This document shows positions 1 to 8,273 of a stretch of DNA of 20,518 bases, piece by piece. Below the pieces are notes generated by a model. That model had not been told where the DNA came from. It searched no databases and saw only the letters and a program-made list of their open reading frames with translations. This DNA is from CAYRTV01 sp046483285 (GTDB lineage: Bacteria; Acidobacteriota; Aminicenantia; Aminicenantales; Aminicenantaceae): contig JAWODN010000043.1 in assembly GCA_046483285.1 (NCBI GenBank), forward strand, positions 1 to 20,518, in the 5' to 3' direction. The position numbers and the translations under genes were made by a program. Position 1 is the stretch's first letter. Each line of letters begins with the position of its first letter.

Positions 1-2261
1 ACTCGGTGATGCCCCACACCCAGGTTGCTGCACATCCACTGGATCAGGCGGTTCAGGTCCCCCCGGCAGGACAAGTGCGGGAGGAAAACCGAATATTTTT
101 CTTTCATTTCATCCCAGTCCACACCGTGCATATTGGGATCATAAAAGTAGTCGCGGTTGATGCGCCAGGCTTCACGGAATATCTGCCGCCACTCCGCAGG
201 CGGGTCGATGCGGACTTCAATGGAATCGATATCCAGCCGTCCATCGCCGGGCTTAAAAGACTTCCCCGCATCCACGATCCCCCAGCCGTTCCGGAAGGCA
301 TACAACAGTTTTTTATGGTCCGCTGAGATCTCATAATCATGGACACCGCTTGTCAGGATTTCATCCTTTCTTTTTTCCAAATCAAACATATGGAGCTTGG
401 TGTCCGGAGAAAAGGGTCCTTCACCCAGAAAAGGGGCTTCCAGATAATAAATCCGGCCCTCGCCGCCGGTCCGGAGACGGGAATAATTCCCTTTGGGAAC
501 CGGCAGAGAAACAATGCGTTCATTGAGTCCTTCGAAATCAATGGTGATGTTTTTCTTATCATCGGGTGTCTCTTTATCTTCCTTTTTTTCTTCTTCACCG
601 CTTTTGATTTCCTCTTCATCGCTCTCTTTAGCCAGAGGGGAGGGAACTCCTTTCTGCAGGACAGCCAGATAGACGGCAAAGGAAGCTTCCATATCCACAT
701 TGGACATGGCAAACCAGTGCTTGACCGGCCCGGCGTCGGTGGACGAGAAAAAATACAGATATTTTCCGCTGGGATCGAACACCGGTTCCATGACTTCACT
801 GAGCCCGTCGGTCACAGGATAAGATTTGTCTTCTTCCAGGGAATAAAGATAAACTTTTTGGAAATAGGCCTGTGTGTTCAAGGTGTAGGCGATCCACCTG
901 GAATCAGGCGCCCACACCCCCCGGATGGTTTTATATATCCCGTAAAGATATTCCTGGCCTATTTTGGTGATGCTGCCGGTGGACAAATCGATCCAGTACA
1001 GGCTCCAGGAATTATCCGTATAAGTGAGTTTTTCACTGTCCGGCGACCAAACCAGCCGCTCATAAAATCCTGCGCCTTCCAGGGGATACTTCCGTACATC
1101 TTCGGTTTCCCGGTTGAGAACACACAATTCATATTCTCCGGATTCATCGGAAAAATATGCAATCTTCCGGCCGTCCGGCGACCAGGCCGGACCCCGTTCA
1201 TGGGAGCCGGGCGCCTTGGTGAGATTGCGGAAATCCCCTTTTTCAGCGGGAAGCGTCACCACCTCGCCCCTGAATTCGAACACACCCCGGGCGCCGGAAG
1301 GAGACAGAGCGCCGTGGCGGACATAGCGGTTTCCCTTGATATACCTCTGACGAAGTTCCAGAAGATCAGCGGAGACGCCGATGGTCAACCGCCGGCTCCC
1401 TCCAACCTCCGGATCAAAAAGATGGAGAGAACCCCCTTGTTCATAAATGATATGTCCTCCGCCGGCGGATGCGTTTTGAATGGGGAAGTTTTGATGATCC
1501 GTCAGCTGACGGACCTCCCGGGCAACCGTATGGTAAGAAAACAAGTTGAATTCCCCGTTCCGGTCGGAGCGGAAGTATATTGTGTCCCCCATCCACATGG
1601 GGTCTGTGTCGTTGCAGCGGCCCTCAGGCTGAGGGATTTTCTCAATGCTGTGGTCGTTGAAACGAAAAATCCAAATCCGGGAAAAGGTGCCGCCCCGGTA
1701 GTTTTTCCACTGGTTGAACGATTCCCCGAAAGGAGTATAAGCCATCCGGCTGCCGTCCGGCGAATGCACCGCCTTATCCGCATAAGGAATCTCCAGCGGC
1801 CGGGGCATGCCCCTGTCAAGAGGAACCGTGTAGAGTTTATTCCGGTTTCGGTTGGCCGCAAACCGGGATGAATTGAACAGAACCGCTTTCCCGTCCGGCG
1901 TGAAGCCCCGGACAAAATCCGGGCTGGGGTGCCAGGTCAGCCTTTTGGGAACGCCTCCCTCCGCCGGAATGACATACACATCCGTATTGCCGTCGTATTG
2001 CCCGCTGAAAGCAATCCAGCGTCCGTCCGGGGAAAAAACCGGTGAAGACTCCTGACCCTTGTGGGTGGTGAGGCGTTTGACATTTTTTCCTTCAAGGTCT
2101 GCGGTCCACAGGTCATTTCCATACACAAAAGCGATGGATTGGGAACTCACCGCCGGCTGATGAAGCATCCGGGTGTCCTGCTTGTCGATACCCCCGCCGG
2201 GGTGAAGCACGGCCGGCAGAAAAAAAACAGCAATAAGGATAAAATGGCTGACTTTATTCAT
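1..2261 (-). CDS. Tricorn protease homologue (S41 family), C-terminus cut by window edge
   Basis: The minus-strand frame is open from an ATG at 2261 to the window edge (753 codons). A strong Shine-Dalgarno (AAAGGAGG) lies just upstream and a hydrophobic signal sequence (residues 1-24) predicts export to the periplasm. Residues about 40-560 carry many PD40/WD40-like blades with the SPDG(R/K) signature (SPDGRWIAFSG, SPDGRKIAYFSDESGEY), as in the tricorn beta-propellers. A charged Glu/Lys linker follows at about 565-590. Residues from about 690 match the tricorn C1 core (FREAWRINRDYFYDPNMHGV), ending at LGVGHHR, whose first His (about 751) aligns with catalytic His746 of Thermoplasma tricorn; the Ser before it is Gly here. 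PDZ and nucleophile-Ser domains must lie beyond the edge. Tricorn proteins degrade peptides; the exported form is presumably periplasmic. It lies 87 bases behind the kinase gene and may be co-transcribed with it. Confidence 0.9.
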   Translation of the reverse strand, partial: MNKVSHFILIAVFFLPAVLHPGGGIDKQDTRMLHQPAVSSQSIAFVYGNDLWTADLEGKNVKRLTTHKGQESSPVFSPDGRWIAFSGQYDGNTDVYVIPAEGGVPKRLTWHPSPDFVRGFTPDGKAVLFNSSRFAANRNRNKLYTVPLDRGMPRPLEIPYADKAVHSPDGSRMAYTPFGESFNQWKNYRGGTFSRIWIFRFNDHSIEKIPQPEGRCNDTDPMWMGDTIYFRSDRNGEFNLFSYHTVAREVRQLTDHQNFPIQNASAGGGHIIYEQGGSLHLFDPEVGGSRRLTIGVSADLLELRQRYIKGNRYVRHGALSPSGARGVFEFRGEVVTLPAEKGDFRNLTKAPGSHERGPAWSPDGRKIAYFSDESGEYELCVLNRETEDVRKYPLEGAGFYERLVWSPDSEKLTYTDNSWSLYWIDLSTGSITKIGQEYLYGIYKTIRGVWAPDSRWIAYTLNTQAYFQKVYLYSLEEDKSYPVTDGLSEVMEPVFDPSGKYLYFFSSTDAGPVKHWFAMSNVDMEASFAVYLAVLQKGVPSPLAKESDEEEIKSGEEEKKEDKETPDDKKNITIDFEGLNERIVSLPVPKGNYSRLRTGGEGRIYYLEAPFLGEGPFSPDTKLHMFDLEKRKDEILTSGVHDYEISADHKKLLYAFRNGWGIVDAGKSFKPGDGRLDIDSIEVRIDPPAEWRQIFREAWRINRDYFYDPNMHGVDWDEMKEKYSVFLPHLSCRGDLNRLIQWMCSNLGVGHHR

Positions 2262-2348
2262 GGCTTGTCCTCCTTTTATTGTTCCATCATAAAGACACCT
2301 GGCTGCTTAATTTGAAAACAGATGCCTGATTTATTCAGCTTATTCCAT

Positions 2349-3782
2349 TTATTCGGTTGATTCAAGCGAAAATATCACCATAAACTCGGTGCCGCGGCCC
2401 GGACGGCTGGAGACACGGATTTCCGCTCCATGGCAATCCGCAATCCATTTGACAATAGACAGCCCCAATCCGGAACCGCCGGTTTCCTTGGACCGGGAGG
2501 GATCTCCGACAAAAAAACGGTCGAAAATTTTAGGGAGGTCCTTTTCCTGAATCCCGATACCGGTGTCTTTGACTTTCAGGACGGCCCGGCCGTCTTGTTT
2601 TTTCAGCTCCACCGTCACCCGGCCGCCCTCAGGGGTGTAGCGGACGGCGTTGTCAAATATATTAGCGGCCATTCTTTCCAAAAGGTCCCGGTTTCCCTTG
2701 ATCCGGGCCGGCTCGATTTCGTCCGCTTCAAGCGTCAGGCTTTTTTTATGGACGGTCCGGATACGGCTTTCGATCACATCCGCGATCACTTCTTCCAGGT
2801 CCACGGTTTTATTGACCTTGGACGGCCCAATGCCTTCCACGCTGGAAAGAAAAAGAAGATCATTGATTATCTTTTCCATCCGCTGTGATTCCTCCAGCAC
2901 GCTGTTCAGTGTGTTCACATATTCTTCCCGGGTTCTCTTTTTGCGAAGGAGCACCTCCACCTCTCCCCGGATAATAGTCAGGGGTGTTCGCAGCTCATGG
3001 GAAACATCACCGGAAAACTGCCGGATTTTATTGACGGAAACCTCCAGCCTTTTAATCATATCGTTGAAGGTGTCAATGAGCTCTCCGATCTCATCCCCCC
3101 GCTGTTTGGCGTCAATGCGCAGCGTCAAGTCGTCAGCGGTTATTTTCCGGGCGGTCTTGACCACCTTTTTCACCGGGTGAAGGGCCCGGTTGATGATCAC
3201 CCCGCCGCCTGCGGAGGCCAGAACCAACAGCAGCGTTCCGGATAGAATCATGGCCACCAGAAGCTGGTTCAATTCCTTCTGCACCTCTCTCATAAAGACC
3301 CCCACCTGGAGAATATTGGGGCCACGAACAGGAAGCAGAACAAACCGGATGGGATACGGGCTGAATTCTTCCACCTTCATGGTGGTGAACACCCGTTTAT
3401 CAATGCCTGACCGGTCGGCTTTGCAGTACAGCCTGGTATCCGCCAAAAGAGCGCCTTCCGGGATGCGATCCGAACGGACAGTCGATTCAATCCGGGTGTC
3501 TCTGCTTTCGCTGAGCTGAACCAGCTGTATCAACGGCTGGTGGGCGGAAAAACGCTCTTCAGAGCTGAATATGGCTTCTTTCCAATCCACACCCCTGCGT
3601 TTCCGCCATTTTTCATAGGTTTCATCCGCGATTTCAATGATAATCCGGTCCACTTCATCCACCCGCCGGTCTTTGTAACCCTGAAAAAGAAATATTCCTG
3701 CCAGAGAAATGGTGATTCCCAGAAAAAGAATATACCATAAGATCAGCTTAAAGCTCAGGCTTTGGAACCGTTTTTGTTTCAA
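2349..3782 (-). CDS. Sensor histidine kinase (HAMP, HisKA, HATPase_c)
   Basis: A 477-residue membrane sensor kinase. Transmembrane helices at about 12-33 and 173-197 enclose a periplasmic sensor of about 135 residues that I do not recognise. HAMP spans about 198-250. The HisKA motif SHELRTPL places the phospho-acceptor at His262. The ATPase domain has an N box (ANIFDNAVRYTPEGG, Asn378), G1 (DTGIG, about 406-410), F box (IFDRFF) and G2 (GGSGLGLS, about 435-442), all intact. The start is TTG at 3782, three bases after the regulator stop codon, with GAGG upstream inside the regulator's end, which suggests translational coupling. The organisation resembles CusS/HprS-type kinases. The stop codon lies in a short 9-base repeat of GAATAA. 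The signal sensed is unknown; the upstream outer-membrane protein and downstream protease suggest an envelope role (inference). Confidence 0.95.
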   Translation of the reverse strand: MKQKRFQSLSFKLILWYILFLGITISLAGIFLFQGYKDRRVDEVDRIIIEIADETYEKWRKRRGVDWKEAIFSSEERFSAHQPLIQLVQLSESRDTRIESTVRSDRIPEGALLADTRLYCKADRSGIDKRVFTTMKVEEFSPYPIRFVLLPVRGPNILQVGVFMREVQKELNQLLVAMILSGTLLLVLASAGGGVIINRALHPVKKVVKTARKITADDLTLRIDAKQRGDEIGELIDTFNDMIKRLEVSVNKIRQFSGDVSHELRTPLTIIRGEVEVLLRKKRTREEYVNTLNSVLEESQRMEKIINDLLFLSSVEGIGPSKVNKTVDLEEVIADVIESRIRTVHKKSLTLEADEIEPARIKGNRDLLERMAANIFDNAVRYTPEGGRVTVELKKQDGRAVLKVKDTGIGIQEKDLPKIFDRFFVGDPSRSKETGGSGLGLSIVKWIADCHGAEIRVSSRPGRGTEFMVIFSLESTE

Positions 3783-3785
3783 TGC

Positions 3786-4463
3786 TCAGGTTTCCTCAAT
3801 AGTGAATCCGATGCCCCGGACGGTTTTAATCAATCTGGTGTCGAAATTCTTATCAATTTTTTCGCGCAGGCGGTTGAGATAGACATTGACGATATTGCTG
3901 GTGCCCGCGTAGTTCCGGTCCCAGACATGATCGATGATTTGGGTCTGGGTCACAATACGGCCTTTATTGCGCAACAAATACTCCAGCAGGGCGTATTCCT
4001 TGCCGGTTAAGGTGATGGTGCGCCCTCCCCGCTTGACCTCCCGCCGGACGGGATCCATTTTGAGGTCGCCGGCGGCGAGGACTCCGGTCTTGTATTCCTG
4101 GTTTCTGCGCATCAAAGCCCGGAGGCGGGCCAGCAGTTCCTCAAAAGAAAACGGTTTGGTGAGGTAATCGTCTGCTCCTTCGGAAAGCCCGGAGACTTTG
4201 TCTTCCAAGGAGTCTTTCGCGGTCAGCATGAGGATGGGCGTCAACACGGATTTCCGACGCAGTTCCCGGCAGACGTCAAAGCCGTCTTTTCCCGGCAGCA
4301 TGATATCCAAAATGATGACGTCATAAGAGTTGACCGATGCCAGGTGAACGGCTTCCTTGCCGTTCCGGCACAGATCCACGGCATACTGCTCCTCCCGCAG
4401 CCCTCTTTCAAGAAACCCCCCTACTTTTTTGTCGTCTTCGACCACCAGGATTTTCATGCTCAT
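3786..4463 (-). CDS. OmpR/PhoB-family response regulator
   Basis: Translation from ATG at 4463 gives 225 residues starting MSMKILVVEDD. An upstream in-frame extension to 4541 is rejected because it reads through the intergenic gap and the receiver fold begins directly at MKILVVEDD; GAAGG sits 11 bases before this ATG. The receiver domain has the acidic pair at 10-11, phospho-acceptor Asp53 (IILDIMLPGKDG), Thr81 and Lys103 (LTKPFS). A winged-helix DNA-binding domain follows from about 130 (LTGKEYALLEYLL, then YLNRLREKID and TVRGIGFTIE). It is the cognate partner of the kinase whose TTG start lies 3 bases downstream. It starts 50 bases after the outer-membrane protein gene, so the three are probably one operon. 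Its DNA target is unknown; a repeated palindrome upstream of the operon (5860-5876) is one candidate. Confidence 0.95.
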   Translation of the reverse strand: MSMKILVVEDDKKVGGFLERGLREEQYAVDLCRNGKEAVHLASVNSYDVIILDIMLPGKDGFDVCRELRRKSVLTPILMLTAKDSLEDKVSGLSEGADDYLTKPFSFEELLARLRALMRRNQEYKTGVLAAGDLKMDPVRREVKRGGRTITLTGKEYALLEYLLRNKGRIVTQTQIIDHVWDRNYAGTSNIVNVYLNRLREKIDKNFDTRLIKTVRGIGFTIEET

Positions 4464-4512
4464 ATTATAAACAGCCTTCGCCGAAATATAAATTCTTCCG
4501 GGATCGCACCGG

Positions 4513-5796
4513 CTAGAACCACCTTCCGCGGATCTCTCCAAAACGCGGATTGACCACGTTGCTGAATACGGACCCGAAGGTGTACCGCAGGCCGACCCTG
4601 ATGGAGTAGTCGTAATTGGTGGCCAGTTCTTTCCTCTGCAGCAGCACTTCGTCCAGAGAAGCTCCGGCCTTAGGCAGCGCCAACTGGTCCCGGATCAAAT
4701 CATACCGCCCCCGGATATCCAGGGAAAGTCCCTTGAAAATCCGTATATCGATGTTACCCCGCAGCTCCAGCCGGAATTTGCTGAAGTCATTAAAATAATG
4801 TGATCCTTCCAGTGATGTGGAAACGCTTCCCCAAGGTTCCCTCGATTCCAGCGTGACCGTCAACGATTCCCTGAACAAGGTTTCCTTCTTTTTATCGAAA
4901 ATGGTTTCTTCAATGTAATGGACACGATTCCATCCAATCCGGTAGAGGACCCGCAGCTGCCTGCGGGTGGATTCGCTGTAAGGAAAAAAATTATATTCCA
5001 CCGCCGGAGCCAAAGTGAAATGAGAGTTGATATTCCCATAAGTCGAGGACTCCGCTTCCACCCAGCCTCCCGCCGACCAATGATCATTCAAGCTCTTGGC
5101 CACCATTCCGGTGAAATCTTTTTCATCCTGCTGAGAAATTATGGTCTCTTCTTCATATTCATAGGAATCATGATCGAAATCCCCCGAGATCCCCAACCTG
5201 ATTTTGATGTCCGGCGTGACCTTGTTGGCGGAGACATTCAAGTCGATGGATCGGGACTTTTGGGAGGATTCCCCCCGGAAACGACCGTTGGCGCTGATGC
5301 TGAACACCCAAAATTTCCATGGGTCCTCTACGGCTGTGGGCTCCAGCTTCCGCTGAAACACAATGTTCATAAACTGGCACAGCGGAGTTTCCACCAGATA
5401 AGGAAAAAGCCCCCGCTGCAGCACCTCCAGCTGCCCCCTCCGGACATCATCGCGGGTGGCCGTCGGCCGGGTGACATGCACCAGGGTGAAATCCATGTCT
5501 TCGTATTTATCCCTTCCGATGAAAGCGAAGGTGTATTCCCGGCCTCCGCTTCCGGTTTGCTGATCCGTCATTAAAACATGGACATCGGCGTCCGTCCGGT
5601 CGCGCACGAAATTGATATAACTCATATTTCCCCGGAAATAATCGCGGTCGCAGCGGTCACAGTCTATAAAAACTTTGGGGGCGAACTCACGGAGTTCGTC
5701 CAAATTTTGGTTTTCCGCAAGGAAATACCCCGGCAAGGCCAATAAGATGATAAGCGTACCGGTTAAAATCCCACATTGTCTTTTGTATCGAGTCAT
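4513..5796 (-). CDS. Outer-membrane beta-barrel protein of unnamed family
   Basis: I chose ATG at 5796 because AAAGGAGA precedes it by about 7 bases; a TTG six codons upstream overlaps that ribosome site. The product is 427 residues. A signal peptide (about 1-27, ending YFLA) is followed by an N-terminal domain of about 100 residues with a CDRCD motif (VFIDCDRCDRDYFRG) and the phrase TGSGGREYTFAFIG. I associate this domain with uncharacterised Bacteroidetes/Acidobacteria proteins. The remaining 300 residues are alternating amphipathic strands (for example LRYTFGSVFSNV) ending in ...GRWF, a typical C-terminal aromatic signal for Bam-dependent barrel insertion. It is first in an apparent operon with the two-component pair, so it could be the regulated target or part of the sensing pathway (inference). 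No enzyme motif is visible. Confidence 0.8.
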   Translation of the reverse strand: MTRYKRQCGILTGTLIILLALPGYFLAENQNLDELREFAPKVFIDCDRCDRDYFRGNMSYINFVRDRTDADVHVLMTDQQTGSGGREYTFAFIGRDKYEDMDFTLVHVTRPTATRDDVRRGQLEVLQRGLFPYLVETPLCQFMNIVFQRKLEPTAVEDPWKFWVFSISANGRFRGESSQKSRSIDLNVSANKVTPDIKIRLGISGDFDHDSYEYEEETIISQQDEKDFTGMVAKSLNDHWSAGGWVEAESSTYGNINSHFTLAPAVEYNFFPYSESTRRQLRVLYRIGWNRVHYIEETIFDKKKETLFRESLTVTLESREPWGSVSTSLEGSHYFNDFSKFRLELRGNIDIRIFKGLSLDIRGRYDLIRDQLALPKAGASLDEVLLQRKELATNYDYSIRVGLRYTFGSVFSNVVNPRFGEIRGRWF

Positions 5797-5859
5797 GGAT
5801 TTCTCCTTTCCCAAGTCTCTGGCTCTCTCAATTTCTTCAGCCTGACCTATATCTTCACC

Positions 5860-5876
5860 TTAGAAAATCGTTTCTT
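5860..5876. promoter_or_regulatory. Palindrome-like motif TTAGAAAATCGTTTCTT (copy 1 of 3)
   Basis: The inverted halves AGAAA and TTTCT surround ATCG, 64 bases upstream of the barrel-protein start. CCTGACC lies at 5841-5847. A near-identical motif with CCTGACC at nearly the same relative place precedes the second CHAT gene (18477-18495), and a third copy lies at 18908-18923. It could be an operator shared by minus-strand genes or a conserved edge of the dispersed repeat; the sequence alone does not decide. Confidence 0.4.
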
Positions 5877-5892
5877 TAAGGCAATGGATAAA

Positions 5893-5990
5893 GGCCGAAT
5901 CTCACCCCACCGGCTTTGCCGCCAGGGATTCGCGGTGAAAAACCACAGCTTCATGACCGGTGTCTTTCATCCGGAGCTGTTTCGACACCC
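5893..5990 (+). repeat. Dispersed palindromic repeat, diverged copy A1
   Basis: It shares GGCCG.ATCTCACC, the run CTTTG..GC.AGGG.ATTCG, the GCGGTGAA core and ACCACA.CTTCATG with the copy at 18793-18897. The internal pair TCACC/GGTGA is retained and the 3' half forms a GGTGTC/GACACC hairpin (5959-5964 with 5984-5989). The 3' half is otherwise much diverged. Confidence 0.6.
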
Positions 5991-6115
5991 TTGAATAACC
6001 CATGTCCATTCGGGTATATTATAGGAAACCAAGATTAAATTAAGGTGAAAACAAGATTAAAAAAAATTTATGTTTTATGCCAAACGGAACGCAATGAAAA
6101 ATTTATTATGATTTA

Positions 6116-6146
6116 TTGTGGCTTTCCACCCGCTTTATGTTATACT
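6116..6146 (+). promoter_or_regulatory. Probable promoter of the cold-shock gene
   Basis: TATACT at 6141-6146 matches five of six bases of the -10 consensus and is preceded by TGT, an extended -10. TTGTGG at 6116-6121 is a poor -35 with a long 19-base spacer. This predicts a transcript start near 6153 and a leader of about 113 bases. Confidence 0.5.
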
Positions 6147-6151
6147 AAGTA

Positions 6152-6237
6152 TTTGCGTGAAAGAATTTCCGCAAACAACTCTCGGTTTCTTCGGAGGCCC
6201 GCTTTCAACCAAGTGTTGCCTTCCCGGATGAAACACT
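6152..6237 (+). promoter_or_regulatory. Structured 5' leader of the cold-shock mRNA
   Basis: Two short perfect stems lie in the untranslated leader: TTTGCG (6152-6157) with CGCAAA (6170-6175), and AGTGTT (6212-6217) with AACACT (6232-6237). Long structured leaders are typical of cspA-type mRNAs, where they act in temperature-dependent translation; that role is inferred here from family knowledge. Confidence 0.35.
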
Positions 6238-6265
6238 GAGTATTTTGAAAAAGGAGTAATGCACA

Positions 6266-6466
6266 ATGCCCACTGGTACTGTCAAATGGTTCAACAACAA
6301 CAAAGGCTACGGCTTCATCCAACAAGAAGACGGCCCGGATATATTCGTCCATCATTCGGCGATACTCGCCGAGGGCTTCAAGTCTCTTAATGAAGGCGAT
6401 ACAGTTACTTTTGAAATTGAAGAAAGCGAAAAAGGACCTTCCGCAAAAAACGTCCAAGTCATTTAA
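6266..6466 (+). CDS. Cold-shock protein (CspA family)
   Basis: A 66-residue single cold-shock domain of normal family length. It begins GTVKWFNNNKGYGFI, containing the RNP1-like KGYGFI, and has the RNP2-like IFVHHSAI at about 26-33. The C-terminal phrase FEIEESEKGPSAKNVQVI is typical of the family. Such proteins bind single-stranded RNA or DNA and melt secondary structure. AAGGAG at 6251-6256 lies 9 bases before the ATG. The gene is monocistronic, with its own promoter-like sequence and hairpins downstream. Whether it is cold-induced or constitutive cannot be told. Confidence 0.97.
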   Translation: MPTGTVKWFNNNKGYGFIQQEDGPDIFVHHSAILAEGFKSLNEGDTVTFEIEESEKGPSAKNVQVI

Positions 6467-6508
6467 CCAAAAAACCCGAACCATACTTTAGAAATTAGCC
6501 TTCCCATG

Positions 6509-6569
6509 CCATGGGGGAGGGAGTGAATCCATAATCCCTCCTCCATGGGTTGATTCCTTTCATTTTTTT
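6509..6569 (+). terminator. Hairpin downstream of cold-shock gene, possible terminator
   Basis: CCATGGGGGAGGGA (6509-6522) pairs with TCCCTCCTCCATGG (6535-6548) at 13 of 14 positions with one G-U pair. A run of seven T lies at 6563-6569, about 14 bases past the stem, which is further than ideal for an intrinsic terminator. Confidence 0.45.
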
Positions 6570-6654
6570 CAGATGATGAGGTTTGTCCGGTATAAAAACC
6601 CCCATAAACTATTGTATCATTAAAAACCGAAGACATTGAAACCAATGATGTTAA

Positions 6655-6688
6655 GGCCGGAATAACTTCTTTTTTCCGGCCCCCTTTT
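6655..6688 (+). terminator. Second hairpin between cold-shock and trehalose genes
   Basis: GGCCGGAA (6655-6662) pairs perfectly with TTCCGGCC (6674-6681) and is followed by a short TTTT at 6685-6688. It may be a backup terminator or a leader structure of the trehalose operon, which starts 39 bases further on. Confidence 0.35.
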
Positions 6689-6726
6689 ACAAAAGCTCCT
6701 CAATATGTAAGAATACAAAAAATAAA

Positions 6727-8271
6727 ATGAACAAAAAAAATAAAATCACCGCTTATATTTTCGACATGGATGGTGTCATCACCGCAACGGCGGGAGTGCA
6801 CGCACAGGCATGGAAAGAGATGTTTGATGAGTTTTTAAAAAATCACGCTGCTGAAGAAAAAACATTCAAACCGTTTGACAAGCGCTCCGATTACCTGAAA
6901 TACGTGGACGGCAAGCCTCGATATGACGGAGTCAAAAGCTTTCTGGAATCCCGGGGGATTGATCTGCCCTACGGGTCTCCCGGCGACCCTCCCGGGAAGC
7001 TCACCATCTGCGGGCTGGGAAACCGGAAGAACCAGATGTTTCACCACGTGATCAGAAAAAACGGAGTGGACGTGTTTCCTGAAAACATAACCTTTATCCG
7101 GGGTCTCAGGAAAAGCAATATCCCCGCCGCGGTTATTTCCGCCAGCAAAAACTGCCTGGAGGTCCTTCAGGCCGCTGGAGTGGAAGATTTATTTGATGCC
7201 CGCGTCGACGGCGTCACCTCAGAGGAACTCGGCTTGAAAGGCAAACCTCATCCGGATATTTTCCTGGAAGCGGCCCGCCGGCTCGGTAAAACCCCTGCCG
7301 AATGCGCCGTGGTGGAAGATTCCCAGGCCGGAGTGGAGGCCGGGAGAAAGGGAAATTTCGGCTGGGTTATCGGAGTGAATACCGGAGATCAGTTCCACGA
7401 ACTGAAAAAAAGCGGTGCTGACATCGTGGTGCAAAAGCTGACGGAAATCAATCCCCAGGGGAGCCGGGACTCTGAGGAGCGGCCCATCAGCACGCTTCCC
7501 TCCGCACTGGAAAAATTTTCTCAAATTGAAACACAGATGGAGGGGAAACGGCCGGTTTTTTACCTGGACTATGACGGGACCTTGACCCCCATCGTCCAGC
7601 GGCCGGAACTGGCTGTGCTGTCGCCCGGGATGAAGGACACACTGCAGAGACTGGCGGAACTCACCCCCACCGCTGTGGTCAGCGGCCGCGACCTTCACAA
7701 TGTTAAAAAACTGGTCGGAATCGACGAGCTCACCTACGCCGGAAGTCACGGTTTCGATATCCTGGGACCGGATATTTCTTATCAGCACGGAAAAGATTTT
7801 AAGCCTGATTTAGATCAGGCCGAACAAGATCTCCAAGAAGATATCGAAGCCGTTCCCGGATCTTTTATCGAACGGAAGGAATTTTCCATCGCTATTCATT
7901 TCCGCGAAAGCGATGATTCCGACATCCCCCGGGTCAAGCGGGCGGTGGAGAAAATCTCAGCCAAACATGACCGTCTCCGCATGTCATCAGGGAAAAAGAT
8001 TTTCGAGCTTCAGCCTGACATCGACTGGAATAAAGGCCGGGCCCTGCTATGGCTCCGTAAAAAAATGAATCTGGACACACCGGACACCTTGGTGTTTTAT
8101 ATCGGTGACGACACCACCGATGAAGACGCTTTCCGGGTTCTGCAGGAGGAAGGGATCCCCATAGTGGTGGGAGAAAATTCCCGCTCCAGCCTGGCGCACT
8201 ACAGACTCATAGACACCGGACAGGTTCAACATTTTTTTCACAAAGTTCTCACTGTATTGGAAAGGGGTTGA
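6727..8271 (+). CDS. otsB: Fusion of beta-phosphoglucomutase-like HAD domain and trehalose-6-phosphate phosphatase
   Basis: A 514-residue protein with two HAD phosphatase folds. Domain 1 (about 8-235) has FDMDGVI (Asp13 nucleophile, Asp15), SAS at 138-140, KPHPD (Lys173) and VEDSQAG (Glu197, Asp198), as in beta-phosphoglucomutase, which converts beta-glucose-1-phosphate to glucose-6-phosphate. Domain 2 (about 265-510) has FYLDYDGTLTPI (Asp281, Asp283), VVSGRDL (318-323), AGSHGF and GDDTTDEDAF (460-469), diagnostic of trehalose-6-phosphate phosphatase. All key residues are present in both. No clear Shine-Dalgarno precedes the AAAATG start. The same order of domains, followed by GH65, is fused in mycobacterial OtsB1 (Rv2006); here GH65 is a separate gene 2 bases downstream. 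No trehalose-phosphate synthase gene is visible in this window. Enzymatic roles are inferred from families. Confidence 0.9.
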   Translation: MNKKNKITAYIFDMDGVITATAGVHAQAWKEMFDEFLKNHAAEEKTFKPFDKRSDYLKYVDGKPRYDGVKSFLESRGIDLPYGSPGDPPGKLTICGLGNRKNQMFHHVIRKNGVDVFPENITFIRGLRKSNIPAAVISASKNCLEVLQAAGVEDLFDARVDGVTSEELGLKGKPHPDIFLEAARRLGKTPAECAVVEDSQAGVEAGRKGNFGWVIGVNTGDQFHELKKSGADIVVQKLTEINPQGSRDSEERPISTLPSALEKFSQIETQMEGKRPVFYLDYDGTLTPIVQRPELAVLSPGMKDTLQRLAELTPTAVVSGRDLHNVKKLVGIDELTYAGSHGFDILGPDISYQHGKDFKPDLDQAEQDLQEDIEAVPGSFIERKEFSIAIHFRESDDSDIPRVKRAVEKISAKHDRLRMSSGKKIFELQPDIDWNKGRALLWLRKKMNLDTPDTLVFYIGDDTTDEDAFRVLQEEGIPIVVGENSRSSLAHYRLIDTGQVQHFFHKVLTVLERG

Positions 8272-8273
8272 AC

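Larger units (their letters stand above)
5797..6265. other. Divergent intergenic region between barrel-protein operon and cold-shock gene
   Basis: No gene is supported in these 469 bases. The region must hold promoters for both directions. It contains a palindrome-like motif at 5860-5876, a diverged copy of a dispersed palindromic repeat at 5893-5990, and an AT-rich stretch followed by the cold-shock promoter and leader from about 6138. Confidence 0.8.

Noticed and set aside
339..1871. A 510-codon plus-strand open frame
   Set aside because: It is antisense to the tricorn gene, whose frame matches a known family throughout; the translation has no domain sense and no ribosome site.
4464..4541. 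N-terminal extension of the response regulator
   Set aside because: The receiver domain begins at MKILVVEDD and the extension overlaps the end region of the upstream gene without a ribosome site.
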